Shown: positions 1 through 6,589 of the stretch, in pieces
Position numbering within the stretch: the stretch's first letter is position 1
Layout of the letters: the number at the start of each line of letters is the position of its first letter
NCBI GenBank assembly: GCA_045804965.1
Contig: JBJMMD010000001.1
Location: 1 to 19,752 of the forward strand
From: CAVTUU01 sp045804965
Lineage (GTDB): Bacteria > Chloroflexota > Chloroflexia > Thermomicrobiales > UBA6265
Reading direction: 5' to 3'
DNA length: 19,752 nt
The notes under the pieces: generated by a model
The model's input: the letters and a program-made list of their open reading frames with translations, nothing else
The model's database searches: none
Told to the model about the DNA's origin: nothing
Translations under genes and position numbers: made by a program

Positions 1-292
1 TTGGACCGGCGAAGTGGTGGCCCACCATCTCGCCACGGCGGTTGAACAATTGGGCCTCGGGCGCCTTGAAGGTCCAGACGAAGGCGGAGGCGTCGTCGGG
101 CTTGGCCGCACAGGTGTAGATTTGGACACCGCGCGCATGGAAGTCGAAGAGAAGCACGGCACCCGCCGGTGGGGCCAGGTTGGCCGGAACGTTGTCGGCG
201 GTGGGAGTTCCCTGGGCGGTCGCCGACCCGGCGAGGCTCCCGAACAGGGCGATGGCGGCGAGAAAGGTAAGCATAATTGGCATACGGATCAT
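1..292 (-). CDS. DUF3455 family exported protein, N-terminal part (runs off window edge)
   Basis: The minus-strand frame opens at ATG 292, about 5 bases after a purine-rich AGAAGGAAG ribosome site, and stays open to base 1, so about 97 N-terminal residues are present. Residues 1-26 form a signal peptide (hydrophobic LTFLAAIALFGSLAGSATAQ). Then come VPANLAPPAGAVLLFDFHA, GVQIYTC, WTFKAPEAQLF and GEMVGHHFAGP, the order expected of the DUF3455 family (GvQiYxC, APeAxL and GxHyaGP blocks). The family's function is unknown; members are small secreted proteins of bacteria and fungi. The start lies 85 bases downstream of the RTX-like gene on the same strand, with no obvious terminator between, so the two may be co-transcribed. 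The C-terminus is outside the window. Confidence 0.85.
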   Translation of the reverse strand, partial: MIRMPIMLTFLAAIALFGSLAGSATAQGTPTADNVPANLAPPAGAVLLFDFHARGVQIYTCAAKPDDASAFVWTFKAPEAQLFNRRGEMVGHHFAGP

Positions 293-377
293 TGATTCTT
301 CCTTCTGAGCGGCCGTTACTGTTCTGGCCGCACGAAACCTTGCTTAGGCGATCCTACTGGGCCCGCTGCGCGCTTCC

Positions 378-962
378 CTACGGAAGCACCTCGCAGAACC
401 TGACAGTGTCGTCGTCCGAAAATGGGGTGCAGGTATCGATTCCGGAGCCGCCGTTGAGCGTTGAGGGACCCAGCGGGGTACCGAGAACGCGAACGTTGTC
501 GGCGCCGGAGCCGCCATTCAGCGTGCCAAAGCCGTTGACGCGATCGGCGCCCGAACCGCCGTCGAGGGTCTGGCCGCTGCCGACCGGATCCACGAGGAGA
601 TCATCACCGGACCCGCCGTTGATCTGGTCGTTGCCGGCGGTGCCGATGAGGACATCGCCGCCGCGGACTTCGCCCCACATCTGGTCGTCGCCGGACCCGC
701 CGTGGATGCGGTCGTCGCCGCCTTCGCCGCAGATGGTGTCGTTGCCGGCACCGCCGTTGATGGTGTCGTTGCCGGCGGTGCCGATGATGACGTCGTCGCC
801 GCTGGTGCCATTAATCGTCCCGGGTTCCGTTGCGATAATCGTCGGAGTCAGGGTGTTGCAGGTGAAGACCGGCTCGTCCGCCCCGGCGCGGGCCGTTCCG
901 AGCGAGAGCGCCAGGAGCGCGAGAACGAGCGACAAGAGCGTCACGAATCCGAGTTTTCGCAC
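378..962 (-). CDS. Exported RTX-like calcium-binding repeat protein
   Basis: A 194-residue protein. Residues 1-28 (VRKLGFVTLLSLVLALLALS, then LGTARAGA) are a Sec signal peptide. From about residue 45 it is built of glycine/aspartate nonapeptides (GTSGDDVIIG, GTAGNDTING, GGAGNDTICG and further degenerate copies), the pattern that forms calcium-binding parallel beta-rolls. A C-terminal tail has two cysteines (IDTC and RFCEVLP) that could form a disulphide. The GTG start at 962 was chosen because AAAGGAA lies 6 bases upstream and the signal peptide starts there. A longer frame opens at GTG 1121, also with a good ribosome site, but would bury the signal peptide. No type I secretion genes are visible, and the signal peptide argues for Sec export. 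A structural, adhesive or calcium-binding role at the cell surface is likely; the exact function is unknown. Confidence 0.87.
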   Translation of the reverse strand: MRKLGFVTLLSLVLALLALSLGTARAGADEPVFTCNTLTPTIIATEPGTINGTSGDDVIIGTAGNDTINGGAGNDTICGEGGDDRIHGGSGDDQMWGEVRGGDVLIGTAGNDQINGGSGDDLLVDPVGSGQTLDGGSGADRVNGFGTLNGGSGADNVRVLGTPLGPSTLNGGSGIDTCTPFSDDDTVRFCEVLP

Positions 963-1012
963 GTGTGTTCCTTTCTCTTTAGGTGATTCAGGTGGCGCGA
1001 CGGTTCGCACCG

Positions 1013-1037
1013 ATCGCTGGTCACACCTTGGCGTTCC
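1013..1037 (-). promoter_or_regulatory. Candidate ECF-sigma promoter for the RTX-like gene
   Basis: On the minus strand GGAAC (1037-1033) is followed after 16 bases by CGAT (1016-1013). This is the general layout of ECF promoters (GGAAC/TGAAAC -35, CGTC-like -10). It would give a start near 1006 and a 44-base leader to the GTG at 962. The first eight -35 bases, GGAACGCC, are shared with the candidate at 2692-2717. Short motifs arise by chance in GC-rich DNA, so this is a suggestion only. Confidence 0.3.
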
Positions 1038-1246
1038 CGAGCAGCCCGGCGGTCGGTCTCGGGGATGGTTCGATCTTGCCGGGAAACGGGTCCCGACGTA
1101 GCGGGTCAAGGTGGGGTGCACGTTGGGTTCCTTTCTGCGTGGAGGCGATGCAATCCGGGTCGTGGCCGGGTCCGGGGTGTGATGCCCCAGACCCAGCCCG
1201 TTGACGGTCAGAAGCCGTCGGCCGGCGATCGACCGCTAGTCGCGCG

Positions 1247-2491
1247 CTAGAGGAACCGCCAGACAATCGGGCAGTTGACGACGACGCCGATCGAGCCGTA
1301 GGACGTGCCGCCAGGGCCGGTGATCCAACCCTGCTGCACAAGGCCGAGGATCTGGAACTCCTCCGTCACCCGTGAGCGGTAGCCTTTGGCAATCGCGTCC
1401 GGTGTCCACTCACCGAGATTGACGTCCCAGAGCGGGCTGTAGTCCGTGGCGACGGATGGGATGCCGCCGAGGACGTTGAGCGGGCCGCGGCCTTCACCCA
1501 AGAGCGCGGAGTTCAGCCCCTGCCGTTGCGGATTGCCCTTGCCCGTCGGCCCGTTGATGGTGACGAAGATTCGCTCGAGCGCGCTGAAGGCGCTGTCGTC
1601 GTGGCCCGTGGCAATGTCGCGCAGGGCGGGCGCGAAGGTGGCTCCCTCCAGCGTCGCGACCCCCTCGTCCGACGATTCTGTGCTCAGGTAGAGGACCGGC
1701 TTGGCGAAGCTGAACCCAGGTGTGAGCGCCAACGTCACGGTTTGGTCTTGCGGGCAGATCTTGAGGACTTTGTCGTGCACGAGCGCGTAATCGGGATCGC
1801 CGTTGCAGAACGCGTTGAGCTGGTCGGCGGCGACGTCAAAGGCAACGATCGGGGCGTTGTAGATGAACCCGCCCGCGTTGGTGACCTTGACCAATGGGGT
1901 GTAGTCGGCGTCGCCAACCGAGCCGGGAGTGGCGGTCTTCGGTGGGAACGGATTCGCACCGTCGCCCGGGACCACGTTCGGCTTAGGCGTGAAGTCGACG
2001 GCGCCGGCCTTGAACGTCAGCGTCGCGTCCTTCCCCAGCGTCGCCGTCCGGATCGCCTTGCCGACTGCGGCGTAGGTGAGCTTGGTCGAGTAATTGAGGC
2101 CGAGCGCGTCGGCGTTGCCCTTGTCGTTGGTGTCGGTCAGGATGTACCAGACGGCACGGCCATCCTTGAGTTTGCCCTGGTAGAGCGGAAGGGTGATCGT
2201 GCCGGCGGTCGTGTCGAGCGTGCCGGAGCGCAACAGTTGCTTCGGCCCGACGAGCTCCGGATCGAGCGAGGAGGGAGCGGGACCGAAATAGGTCAGCGGA
2301 ATATCGGCGCCAATCGAGGGCGCCGCCGGTTGCGAGTTGTCGGCGGTCGCCGGTGCGGGTGTGGCCGGAGGCGTCGCGGAGTCCTGGGCGAACGTAGAGA
2401 GGGTGCCGCCGAGGAGGAGAACAAGCGCAACAACAGCGCCGGCTATCAGAGTTGTCCTACTAGAAGCAAACCGAGTTCGCAAGATCGACAT
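1247..2491 (-). CDS. Exported protein of unknown function (414 aa)
   Basis: The start at ATG 2491 was chosen because GAGAAAGGGA lies about 9 bases upstream and the residues that follow form a signal peptide (RTRF basic region, then LIAGAVVALVLLLGG, likely cleavage near FA-QD at residue 35). A disordered linker of repeated Ala/Thr/Pro (residues 37-60) leads to a globular domain. The C-terminal part carries a conserved-looking stretch, GGIPSVATDYSPLWDVNLGE followed by WT, ending in VVNCPIVWRFL. From memory I associate this ending with uncharacterised secreted proteins of Chloroflexota and Actinomycetota, but cannot name the family with certainty. No catalytic motif is recognised. The protein would act outside the membrane. 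Its position downstream of the sigma/anti-sigma pair, on the same strand and behind an ECF-like promoter candidate, makes it a possible regulon member. Confidence 0.8.
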   Translation of the reverse strand: MSILRTRFASSRTTLIAGAVVALVLLLGGTLSTFAQDSATPPATPAPATADNSQPAAPSIGADIPLTYFGPAPSSLDPELVGPKQLLRSGTLDTTAGTITLPLYQGKLKDGRAVWYILTDTNDKGNADALGLNYSTKLTYAAVGKAIRTATLGKDATLTFKAGAVDFTPKPNVVPGDGANPFPPKTATPGSVGDADYTPLVKVTNAGGFIYNAPIVAFDVAADQLNAFCNGDPDYALVHDKVLKICPQDQTVTLALTPGFSFAKPVLYLSTESSDEGVATLEGATFAPALRDIATGHDDSAFSALERIFVTINGPTGKGNPQRQGLNSALLGEGRGPLNVLGGIPSVATDYSPLWDVNLGEWTPDAIAKGYRSRVTEEFQILGLVQQGWITGPGGTSYGSIGVVVNCPIVWRFL

Positions 2492-2819
2492 GTCGAAGTT
2501 TCCCTTTCTCAAATTGCTAGGATCACGGCGCACATGGTGGTCCCCGGACGAGTCAGGTTCAGGTACAGGCGCCGCCGAGCCATAACTCCGCTTTCTGGCA
2601 AGACGAAGTGTTGGGATCTCCTTTCTTCCGTGCCACTACGCGGTAGACGTGCTGCGTAACCTGTGGGCTGCGCTTACCTCGGAACAGAAAACACGGCTCC
2701 TGACGCACCGGCGTTCCGAGACGTTTGCTCGCCCGTCGTCCAATGCTTGGACCTAGGGCTTACCTATCCATAGTCGCTTCAATCTTGATAGCGTTACAGT
2801 CGGTGAGGAAAAGGGGGGC
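2492..2819. other. Intergenic regulatory region between anti-sigma factor and exported protein
   Basis: These 328 bases hold no credible gene. Seen on the minus strand are a perfect 15-base inverted repeat GTCCAATGCTTGGAC (2738-2752), extended by outer GCCC/GGGC arms (2731-2734 and 2756-2759), and an ECF-like promoter candidate (2692-2717). The inverted repeat lies 20 bases upstream of the candidate -35. It could be an operator or a terminator hairpin for the sigma/anti-sigma transcript, though no T-run follows. The roughly 190-base leader before ATG 2491 shows no further recognisable element. Confidence 0.5.
2692..2717 (-). promoter_or_regulatory. Candidate ECF-sigma promoter upstream of the 414-aa exported protein
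   Basis: On the minus strand GGAAC (2717-2713) is followed after a 17-base spacer by CGTG (2695-2692), the usual ECF promoter layout. It shares GGAACGCC with the candidate at 1013-1037. The predicted start near 2685 leaves a leader of about 190 bases. It is assigned by motif only; the adjacent ECF sigma factor is the natural candidate to read it. Confidence 0.35.
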
Positions 2820-3065
2820 TCAGCGTGCTTTCCAGTCCCGGAAGAGGCCGAGCAGTTCGTCGCGCGCTTGGGGGTCGATGGATTCCTCGGTCAGCTCGCC
2901 GAGGGTCCGGATGGTCAGTCCCATCTGTTTGAGGTAAGCGCGGCAGCCATCACAACCGCTCAGATGCTCGTCGAACCGCGCCACGTCGGCGGAGGATAAC
3001 GCGCCTTCGAGGTAGTCCGTGACAAGTTCGACCAGTTCTTGGCAGGTCAATTCGGATGATGTCAT
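2820..3065 (-). CDS. Zinc-binding anti-sigma factor (ZAS/zf-HC2 type)
   Basis: An 81-residue soluble protein. Cys8, His34, Cys38 and Cys41 (the H-x3-C-x2-C core is HLSGCDGC) match the zinc-binding anti-sigma domain of the RsrA/ChrR type, and VTDYLEGALS before the histidine is typical. There is no membrane segment, unlike many ZAS proteins, so it should act in the cytoplasm by holding the ECF sigma factor encoded just upstream. The ATG overlaps the sigma factor stop in an ATGA (3062-3065), implying translational coupling and matched amounts of the two proteins. Family knowledge suggests a redox or metal signal could release sigma; no direct evidence for the signal is visible. The C-terminal 40 residues are acidic and helical-looking. 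Confidence 0.9.
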   Translation of the reverse strand: MTSSELTCQELVELVTDYLEGALSSADVARFDEHLSGCDGCRAYLKQMGLTIRTLGELTEESIDPQARDELLGLFRDWKAR

Positions 3066-3748
3066 GAAGTATGGTCCAGCTCTTTCAAATACTCCTCCAA
3101 GGCCAGCCGGACTTTCGACCGCGCCCGATGGAGGAGTACACGTTGATTTGTCTCGGATATGTTAAGACTATTACAAACTTCGTCAGAGCCCCATCCTTCG
3201 ACATCGCGCAACGTGATCACCTCCCGCTGCACCGGAGGCAACGTCGCAATTGCTTGTTCGACCCGTTCTCGAGTTTCGATGGAAACAAACCGCTCCTCGG
3301 GCAACTCGTCCCAATTCGATGGAAACGCGGCCCAATGTCCCGCATATTGGTGCCCGGGCGGGAGGAATCGGCCCGGGTCGACCGCCCGTTCGCCATCATC
3401 CTCTTGCTGCCAGGCGGTTGAGAAGGGAATCGTGCGAGCCTCACGTTCGCCCCGGGTCTTGGCGCGGTTGGTGAGGATGCGAAAGAGCCACGTCTTGAGC
3501 GACGATCGGGCCTCAAAACGATCGATCCCCTGCAGTACCCCGAGCCAGGTTTCCTGGACGACCTCCTCGGCCGTCGCCCGATTCGGGACATAGAGCATCG
3601 CCATGCGGAGGAGCGATCCTTGGTAGCGCTGGATGAGTGCCAGGAAAGCGCTTTCGTCGCGATTCCGAAGGGCGCCCACGAGGTCCGCGTCGTCGACGAA
3701 CGTGCTCGATCTGGATGGAACCGGCGAGACCGCGTCTGACGAATCCAT
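3062..3748 (-). CDS. ECF-subfamily RNA polymerase sigma factor
   Basis: A 228-residue protein with both ECF regions. Sigma-2 spans about residues 20-95 (ESAFLALIQRYQGSLLRMAM, then ATAEEVVQETWLGVLQGI and SLKTWLFRILTNRAK). Sigma-4 spans about 165-222 (IATLPPVQREVITLRDVEGW, then SDEVCNSLNISETNQRVLLH). The linker contains GHWAAFPSNWDELPEERF, a conserved type of insertion in several ECF groups with zinc-binding anti-sigma partners. ATG 3748 was chosen because GGGGG lies 8 bases upstream and it begins the first aligned part; GTG 3829 would add 27 residues without a clear site. The gene is coupled to its anti-sigma by a 4-base overlap. Its targets probably include the neighbouring exported-protein genes. 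Confidence 0.93.
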   Translation of the reverse strand: MDSSDAVSPVPSRSSTFVDDADLVGALRNRDESAFLALIQRYQGSLLRMAMLYVPNRATAEEVVQETWLGVLQGIDRFEARSSLKTWLFRILTNRAKTRGEREARTIPFSTAWQQEDDGERAVDPGRFLPPGHQYAGHWAAFPSNWDELPEERFVSIETRERVEQAIATLPPVQREVITLRDVEGWGSDEVCNSLNISETNQRVLLHRARSKVRLALEEYLKELDHTS

Positions 3749-3888
3749 GCCACATGCCCCCGGAAGTGGTGCATTCTCTACTGCGGCCCGCGGCCAGCCG
3801 CAGAAAAGCGTACGGCAGCCGGAAGCCACGGTCGAGGCCCGGCGGACCGGGCTAAACCGGTTCCTGTCAGATGCGGTCGCTGGACAGA

Positions 3889-4344
3889 CTACTCAGCGCT
3901 GCCCTTTTGGACGTAACACTCCAGCCGGTCCAATTCGTCGGCGTACATCTTCCGCATGACGCGCGGGGCAAAGAGGCGTTCCATCAGCCCGCCGAACCCG
4001 CCGGCGCTCTGCCAGGAGGATTCGATGTGGACACGGCTACCACCGGCGTTGGGATCGACCTGGAACGTGGTCACCATGGTCGACAAGGTGTCCGCCTCGG
4101 TCAGCAATCGCCCCGGTTCGGGCTCGGCGACCTGTACCCGGAAGCGCCGGCTGCTCCCCGGTGTCTTGACCGTAAAGCTGACGACGGTACCAGCGCCGAT
4201 CCCACCTTGTTCGACTTTCCAGTCGGAGAAGGAGGGCGGCAAAATGCGCGGATGCTGTTCGTTGTAGTTTGCGACCACCTCGTAGATCTTGGCGGCCGGG
4301 GCATCTATAGTCCGCTCTGCTACGACATTTAACTCTGACATCAT
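3889..4344 (-). CDS. SRPBCC (START-like) superfamily protein
   Basis: A 151-residue protein with the classic SRPBCC/polyketide-cyclase-like outline. It begins with an N-terminal strand and helix (ERTIDAPAAKIYEVVANYNE), followed by the strand run WKVEQGGIGAGTVVSFTVKT, then TFQVDPNAGGSRVHIESSW and a long C-terminal helix (MRKMYADELDRLECYV). These proteins form a helix-grip cavity that binds hydrophobic ligands; neither ligand nor enzyme activity can be read from the sequence. It is probably cytoplasmic, with no signal peptide. Two adjacent ATG codons follow GGAG; spacing is about 5 bases to 4344 and 8 to 4341, so the second ATG is equally possible. The upstream region is unusually AT-rich and full of short palindromes, suggesting tight regulation. 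Confidence 0.88.
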   Translation of the reverse strand: MMSELNVVAERTIDAPAAKIYEVVANYNEQHPRILPPSFSDWKVEQGGIGAGTVVSFTVKTPGSSRRFRVQVAEPEPGRLLTEADTLSTMVTTFQVDPNAGGSRVHIESSWQSAGGFGGLMERLFAPRVMRKMYADELDRLECYVQKGSAE

Positions 4345-4369
4345 CGATACTCCATTTCGTTTTCATTCC

Positions 4370-4442
4370 AACGCATTTGCGTTTTCCACTAGCACAGGCG
4401 CGAACGCCGTTCCTACTATTGCACTTCAGAGTGCACAGTGCA
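4370..4442. promoter_or_regulatory. Palindrome cluster upstream of the SRPBCC gene
   Basis: Upstream of ATG 4344 lies a 14-base perfect inverted repeat, AACGCATTTGCGTT (4370-4383). Further up is a TGCACT/AGTGCA inverted repeat with a 4-base gap (4420-4435), followed one base later by a further direct AGTGCA (4437-4442). A short palindrome CGCAATTGCG is at 4467-4476. The spacing suggests binding sites for dimeric repressors or activators at the promoter of the SRPBCC gene. The binding protein is unknown; the adjacent Crp/Fnr protein is a candidate, though the motif is not a standard CRP box. Confidence 0.45.
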
Positions 4443-4527
4443 TACGTTGTAACGAATTTCTGCGTCGCAATTGCGTATTTGCGGATCTTGTTCACTGTCG
4501 GGGAATAGCAGCATTCGGCCTCAACGC

Positions 4528-4559
4528 AAAACCCCCTCTTTCTCGCGAGAAAGAGGGGG
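4528..4559 (-). terminator. Intrinsic terminator of the Crp/Fnr gene
   Basis: Bases 4532-4559 are a perfect 28-base palindrome (left arm CCCCCTCTTTCTCG). On the minus strand it is followed directly by TTTT (4531-4528). It sits 22 bases past the stop of the Crp/Fnr gene. Stem strength and T-run support rho-independent termination. Confidence 0.75.
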
Positions 4560-4580
4560 AGGGGAGTGAGCGGAACCTCT

Positions 4581-5495
4581 TCAATCCCCGACGGCGTCGA
4601 AATCCTCTTCAGAGTCAGAAGCGGCGGTGGAAGCGGCGCGGATGTGTGCGTGCAGGAGCGCGGGTTGGACGCAGATCATGGGGCGGCGCATGCAGCCGAC
4701 CATGCTCATTTCCCGCATCTCGGCCAGCTTCCGCGTCACCGTCACCCGGTTCGAGCCGATCATATTAGCCAGCAATTGGTGAGGCACTGGGAGCGCGATC
4801 TTTGTAAACCCGTCGGTCATAGGACTGCCGAACCGGTTGCCGAGGTCGAGCAATACGGCGGCAAGGCGCACGGTGACATCCCGCGCCAGCACGAGCTCGA
4901 CGATCTGGTGCAGATTCGCCTGATGGCGCATCAACCCGTCGATGATCGTCGACGCCAGCTCAGGCGACTCGGCGAGATACGTAGCCAGGGCCGGGCGTTC
5001 CACCACGGAGACGACGGAGTCGACAAGCGCCTCGGCGATCACTCCGGTCGCGAGGCCATTCTCCCGCTCCTCCTGTGCAAAGACCGCCTCCGGTCCATAG
5101 AGACCGAGGCTGATCGAGCGGCCATTTGCCAGCGTTTTGTATAGGCGGACGCAGCCGGCGCGGACGATGTAGACAACCCCGTAGCCGTCGTTCGTGCCGA
5201 ACAGGCACTGCCCTCGGAGATAGGTGAACGTCATTACCTGACTGACGGCCAGACGCTCGGTAATCGAGACGTCCGGCGACCGGCGCGGCCAGTCGGGCGT
5301 GGCGAGCCGCCCCTGGTCGACCGCAACCGGGCGCGACTCACGCGGCGAGGGAACCAACTCAAGGCCAACAACCCGATGTGTCGGTTGACGCTCGGCAACG
5401 CACACCCGCTGGGGGACTGGTTCGAGACGAGGTGAATCCACGGAACTCCGAATGAGGGTGCGAGCAGTGCCTCGATCGTGCGCGGCAAACTTCAT
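4581..5495 (-). CDS. Crp/Fnr-family transcriptional regulator with N-terminal extension
   Basis: A 304-residue protein. Residues about 85-175 form a cyclic-nucleotide-binding-like beta-roll (LRGQCLFGTNDGYGVVYIVR, then GCVRLYKTLANGRSISLGLY), followed by the dimer helix (about 178-220). The C-terminal Crp winged helix includes LPVPHQLLANMIGSNRVTVT, then RKLAEMREMSMV (about 235-275). The usual cAMP-contact Arg-Ser/Thr signature is not obvious, nor is an FNR-type Fe-S cysteine set (only scattered Cys32, 97, 115 and others), so the signal is unknown. The start at 5495 is well supported by AAGGAGG 5 bases upstream, so the 85-residue Pro/Arg-rich extension before the sensor domain appears real. That extension is unusual, since most Crp/Fnr proteins are 200-240 residues. 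The gene is terminated by the hairpin at 4528-4559. Confidence 0.9.
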   Translation of the reverse strand: MKFAAHDRGTARTLIRSSVDSPRLEPVPQRVCVAERQPTHRVVGLELVPSPRESRPVAVDQGRLATPDWPRRSPDVSITERLAVSQVMTFTYLRGQCLFGTNDGYGVVYIVRAGCVRLYKTLANGRSISLGLYGPEAVFAQEERENGLATGVIAEALVDSVVSVVERPALATYLAESPELASTIIDGLMRHQANLHQIVELVLARDVTVRLAAVLLDLGNRFGSPMTDGFTKIALPVPHQLLANMIGSNRVTVTRKLAEMREMSMVGCMRRPMICVQPALLHAHIRAASTAASDSEEDFDAVGD

Positions 5496-5582
5496 CGGGG
5501 CCTCCTTATAGAACCGCCACTCTCCATCCGCTCGCGCGATGCGCGCGATGGGCAGGGCGCTCGGCGGGGCGTTTCCGCCATA

Positions 5583-5819
5583 TCAACGGGTCAATAATTT
5601 GCCCCCCGTCTCCTCCGGCGGGACGTTATCGTCGACCGCCGCCTGCTCGTTCCTCTCCGGCTCATCCGGCCTTGGGTGAGGCGGCTGGTCTGGCTCGGGG
5701 CTGACCGCTTTCTACTCGACGGCGGAGCACGCCTTCGCCTCCTGAAGTGCCTCCTCGATACGGTCGGCGAAGCGTTTCGGCTCGATCATGATGCGCACGC
5801 GCTCACGACCTAACCGCCT
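5583..5819 (-). pseudogene. Possible decayed coding remnant
   Basis: On the minus strand one frame reads RRLGRERVRIMIEPKRFADR, then IEEALQEAKACSAVE. It meets a TAG at 5714-5712 and continues as an acidic Pro/Glu-rich tail (PEPDQPPHPRPDEPERNEQ) to TGA 5585-5583. The first part looks like a genuine protein end, with charged helical composition; a stop at 5822-5820 limits it upstream. There is no start with a ribosome site. It may be a gene fragment or chance openness in GC-rich DNA; no family is recognised. Confidence 0.25.
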
Positions 5820-5997
5820 CTAGATGTGGCGCGGACGCACGCGCGTCGGTCCGCACATCGATAAGAGGGAACACCCCGGGTCACAATTGTGTCCCTATGG
5901 CAACATGCTCCGCAGCCTAGATTACGTTGGGAATGTGAAAAAATTATGAACCGGCGGTGATCTCTTCATGAAAACGGACAGATTAGGTATCCCTTTC

Positions 5998-6013
5998 GTG
6001 GAAGCGCTCCCAC
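5998..6013. promoter_or_regulatory. LacI/CebR-like operator palindrome, no cognate gene nearby
   Basis: GTGGAAGCGCTCCCAC is a 16-base palindrome with one mismatched pair around a central CG. It fits the LacI-family operator style and differs by one base from the CebR site TGGGAGCGCTCCCA of actinomycetes. No LacI-family regulator, sugar transporter or glycosidase gene is within the window, and the next gene start on either strand is about 500 bases or more away. Confidence 0.45.
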
Positions 6014-6141
6014 ACCGACGACTAGGTCAGTTGGCTTCATTGCCGGGAGATCGGTCGAGTTGTATGCGCCCGGTCACATGATTATGTCCGCGGAGCAACC
6101 TCGAGCCGGCCCTACCCGTTATCCTAAGCGCTCCCCTTTCC

Positions 6142-6201
6142 GTCATTCTGAGCGAAGTCGAAGAATCCGGCACTGCCTGCTGCCGTCCGCAGCAATGCCG
6201 G
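6142..6201. repeat. Dispersed intergenic repeat with adjoining inverted repeat
   Basis: Bases 6142-6167 begin GTCATTCTGAGCGAAGTCGA and continue AGAATC. I recognise this as a repeat widely scattered in intergenic DNA of Chloroflexota and other bacteria. Directly after it CCGGCACTGC (6167-6176) pairs with GCAATGCCGG (6192-6201) with one mismatch. The function of these repeats is unknown. Confidence 0.6.
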
Positions 6202-6314
6202 CTGCCTCGTCTGGGCGCAGCACGATGAGTGAGTGGCATGTTCCACCAACCTGTCCGGAAGTAAATCCCTCGCTCGTGCGAGAGTGCGAGCAGCCGACGC
6301 GGCGAGCGCCGCGT

Positions 6315-6355
6315 GCCCGGGGCTGAAGTCCCCGGGCTGAACCTATGAAGCCGGC
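6315..6355. repeat. Structured repeat: GC hairpin plus GAAGCC..GGCT segment
   Basis: GCCCGGGG (6315-6322) and CCCCGGGC (6330-6337) form a perfect 8-base stem around the loop CTGAAGT. Shortly after, GAAGCCGGCTAAAGACTGGC forms a weaker second hairpin. The arrangement (stem around CTGAAR, then GAAG, then a second stem) is shared in outline with the repeats at 10629-10751 and 17447-17574. Confidence 0.55.
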
Positions 6356-6589
6356 TAAAGACTGGCTGACGAGAACGGCGCGGATCTCCTCGTGCCATAG
6401 CGGTGCACTGCCGCACGCCTGGGCGCGCAGACAACCTTGATTGTCATTGGCAGCCACCGTCTTCACCACGCCGGCGTGCGCCACACCCTCTACCGAAAGG
6501 CGCCGCACCGCCGGGCTCAGCCCCGGAGGGTGGCTTCGTCGTCTTCGCGGGGCATCCTCTGGGTCATTTGAACCCGGCGGGGAGCCTTA

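Larger units (their letters stand above)
5496..6589. other. Gene-poor 1.1-kb region with repeats and orphan regulatory sites
   Basis: No convincing intact gene is seen in 1,094 bases. The region contains, in order, a possible decayed minus-strand frame (5583-5819), an AT-richer stretch around 5920-5990, a LacI-type palindrome (5998-6013), a dispersed repeat copy (6142-6201) and a GC-rich hairpin repeat (6315-6355). Frames in 6400-6589 overlap repeat-like GC-rich DNA and show no ribosome site or recognisable domain. The impression is of a place where insertions and gene loss have accumulated. Confidence 0.6.

Noticed and set aside
378..962. CRISPR-like or minisatellite array in the RTX-like gene
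   Set aside because: The repetition comes from nonapeptide coding repeats. Spacing and codons fit protein repeats, not CRISPR repeats and spacers.
1526..2659. 377-codon plus-strand open frame opposite the 414-aa exported protein
   Set aside because: Arg/Gly/Val-rich shadow of GC-rich coding DNA. The minus strand has signal peptide, linker and ribosome site; this frame has none.
3840..3864. GGAAC on the minus strand upstream of the ECF sigma gene as autoregulatory promoter
   Set aside because: At the proper 16-17 base spacing there is GCCG/CCGG, not a CGT-like -10.
5969..6079. 37-codon frame starting MKTDRLGIPFVEALPHRRLG
   Set aside because: Weak ribosome site and no recognisable feature, and it contains the LacI-like palindrome. 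Too short to support.
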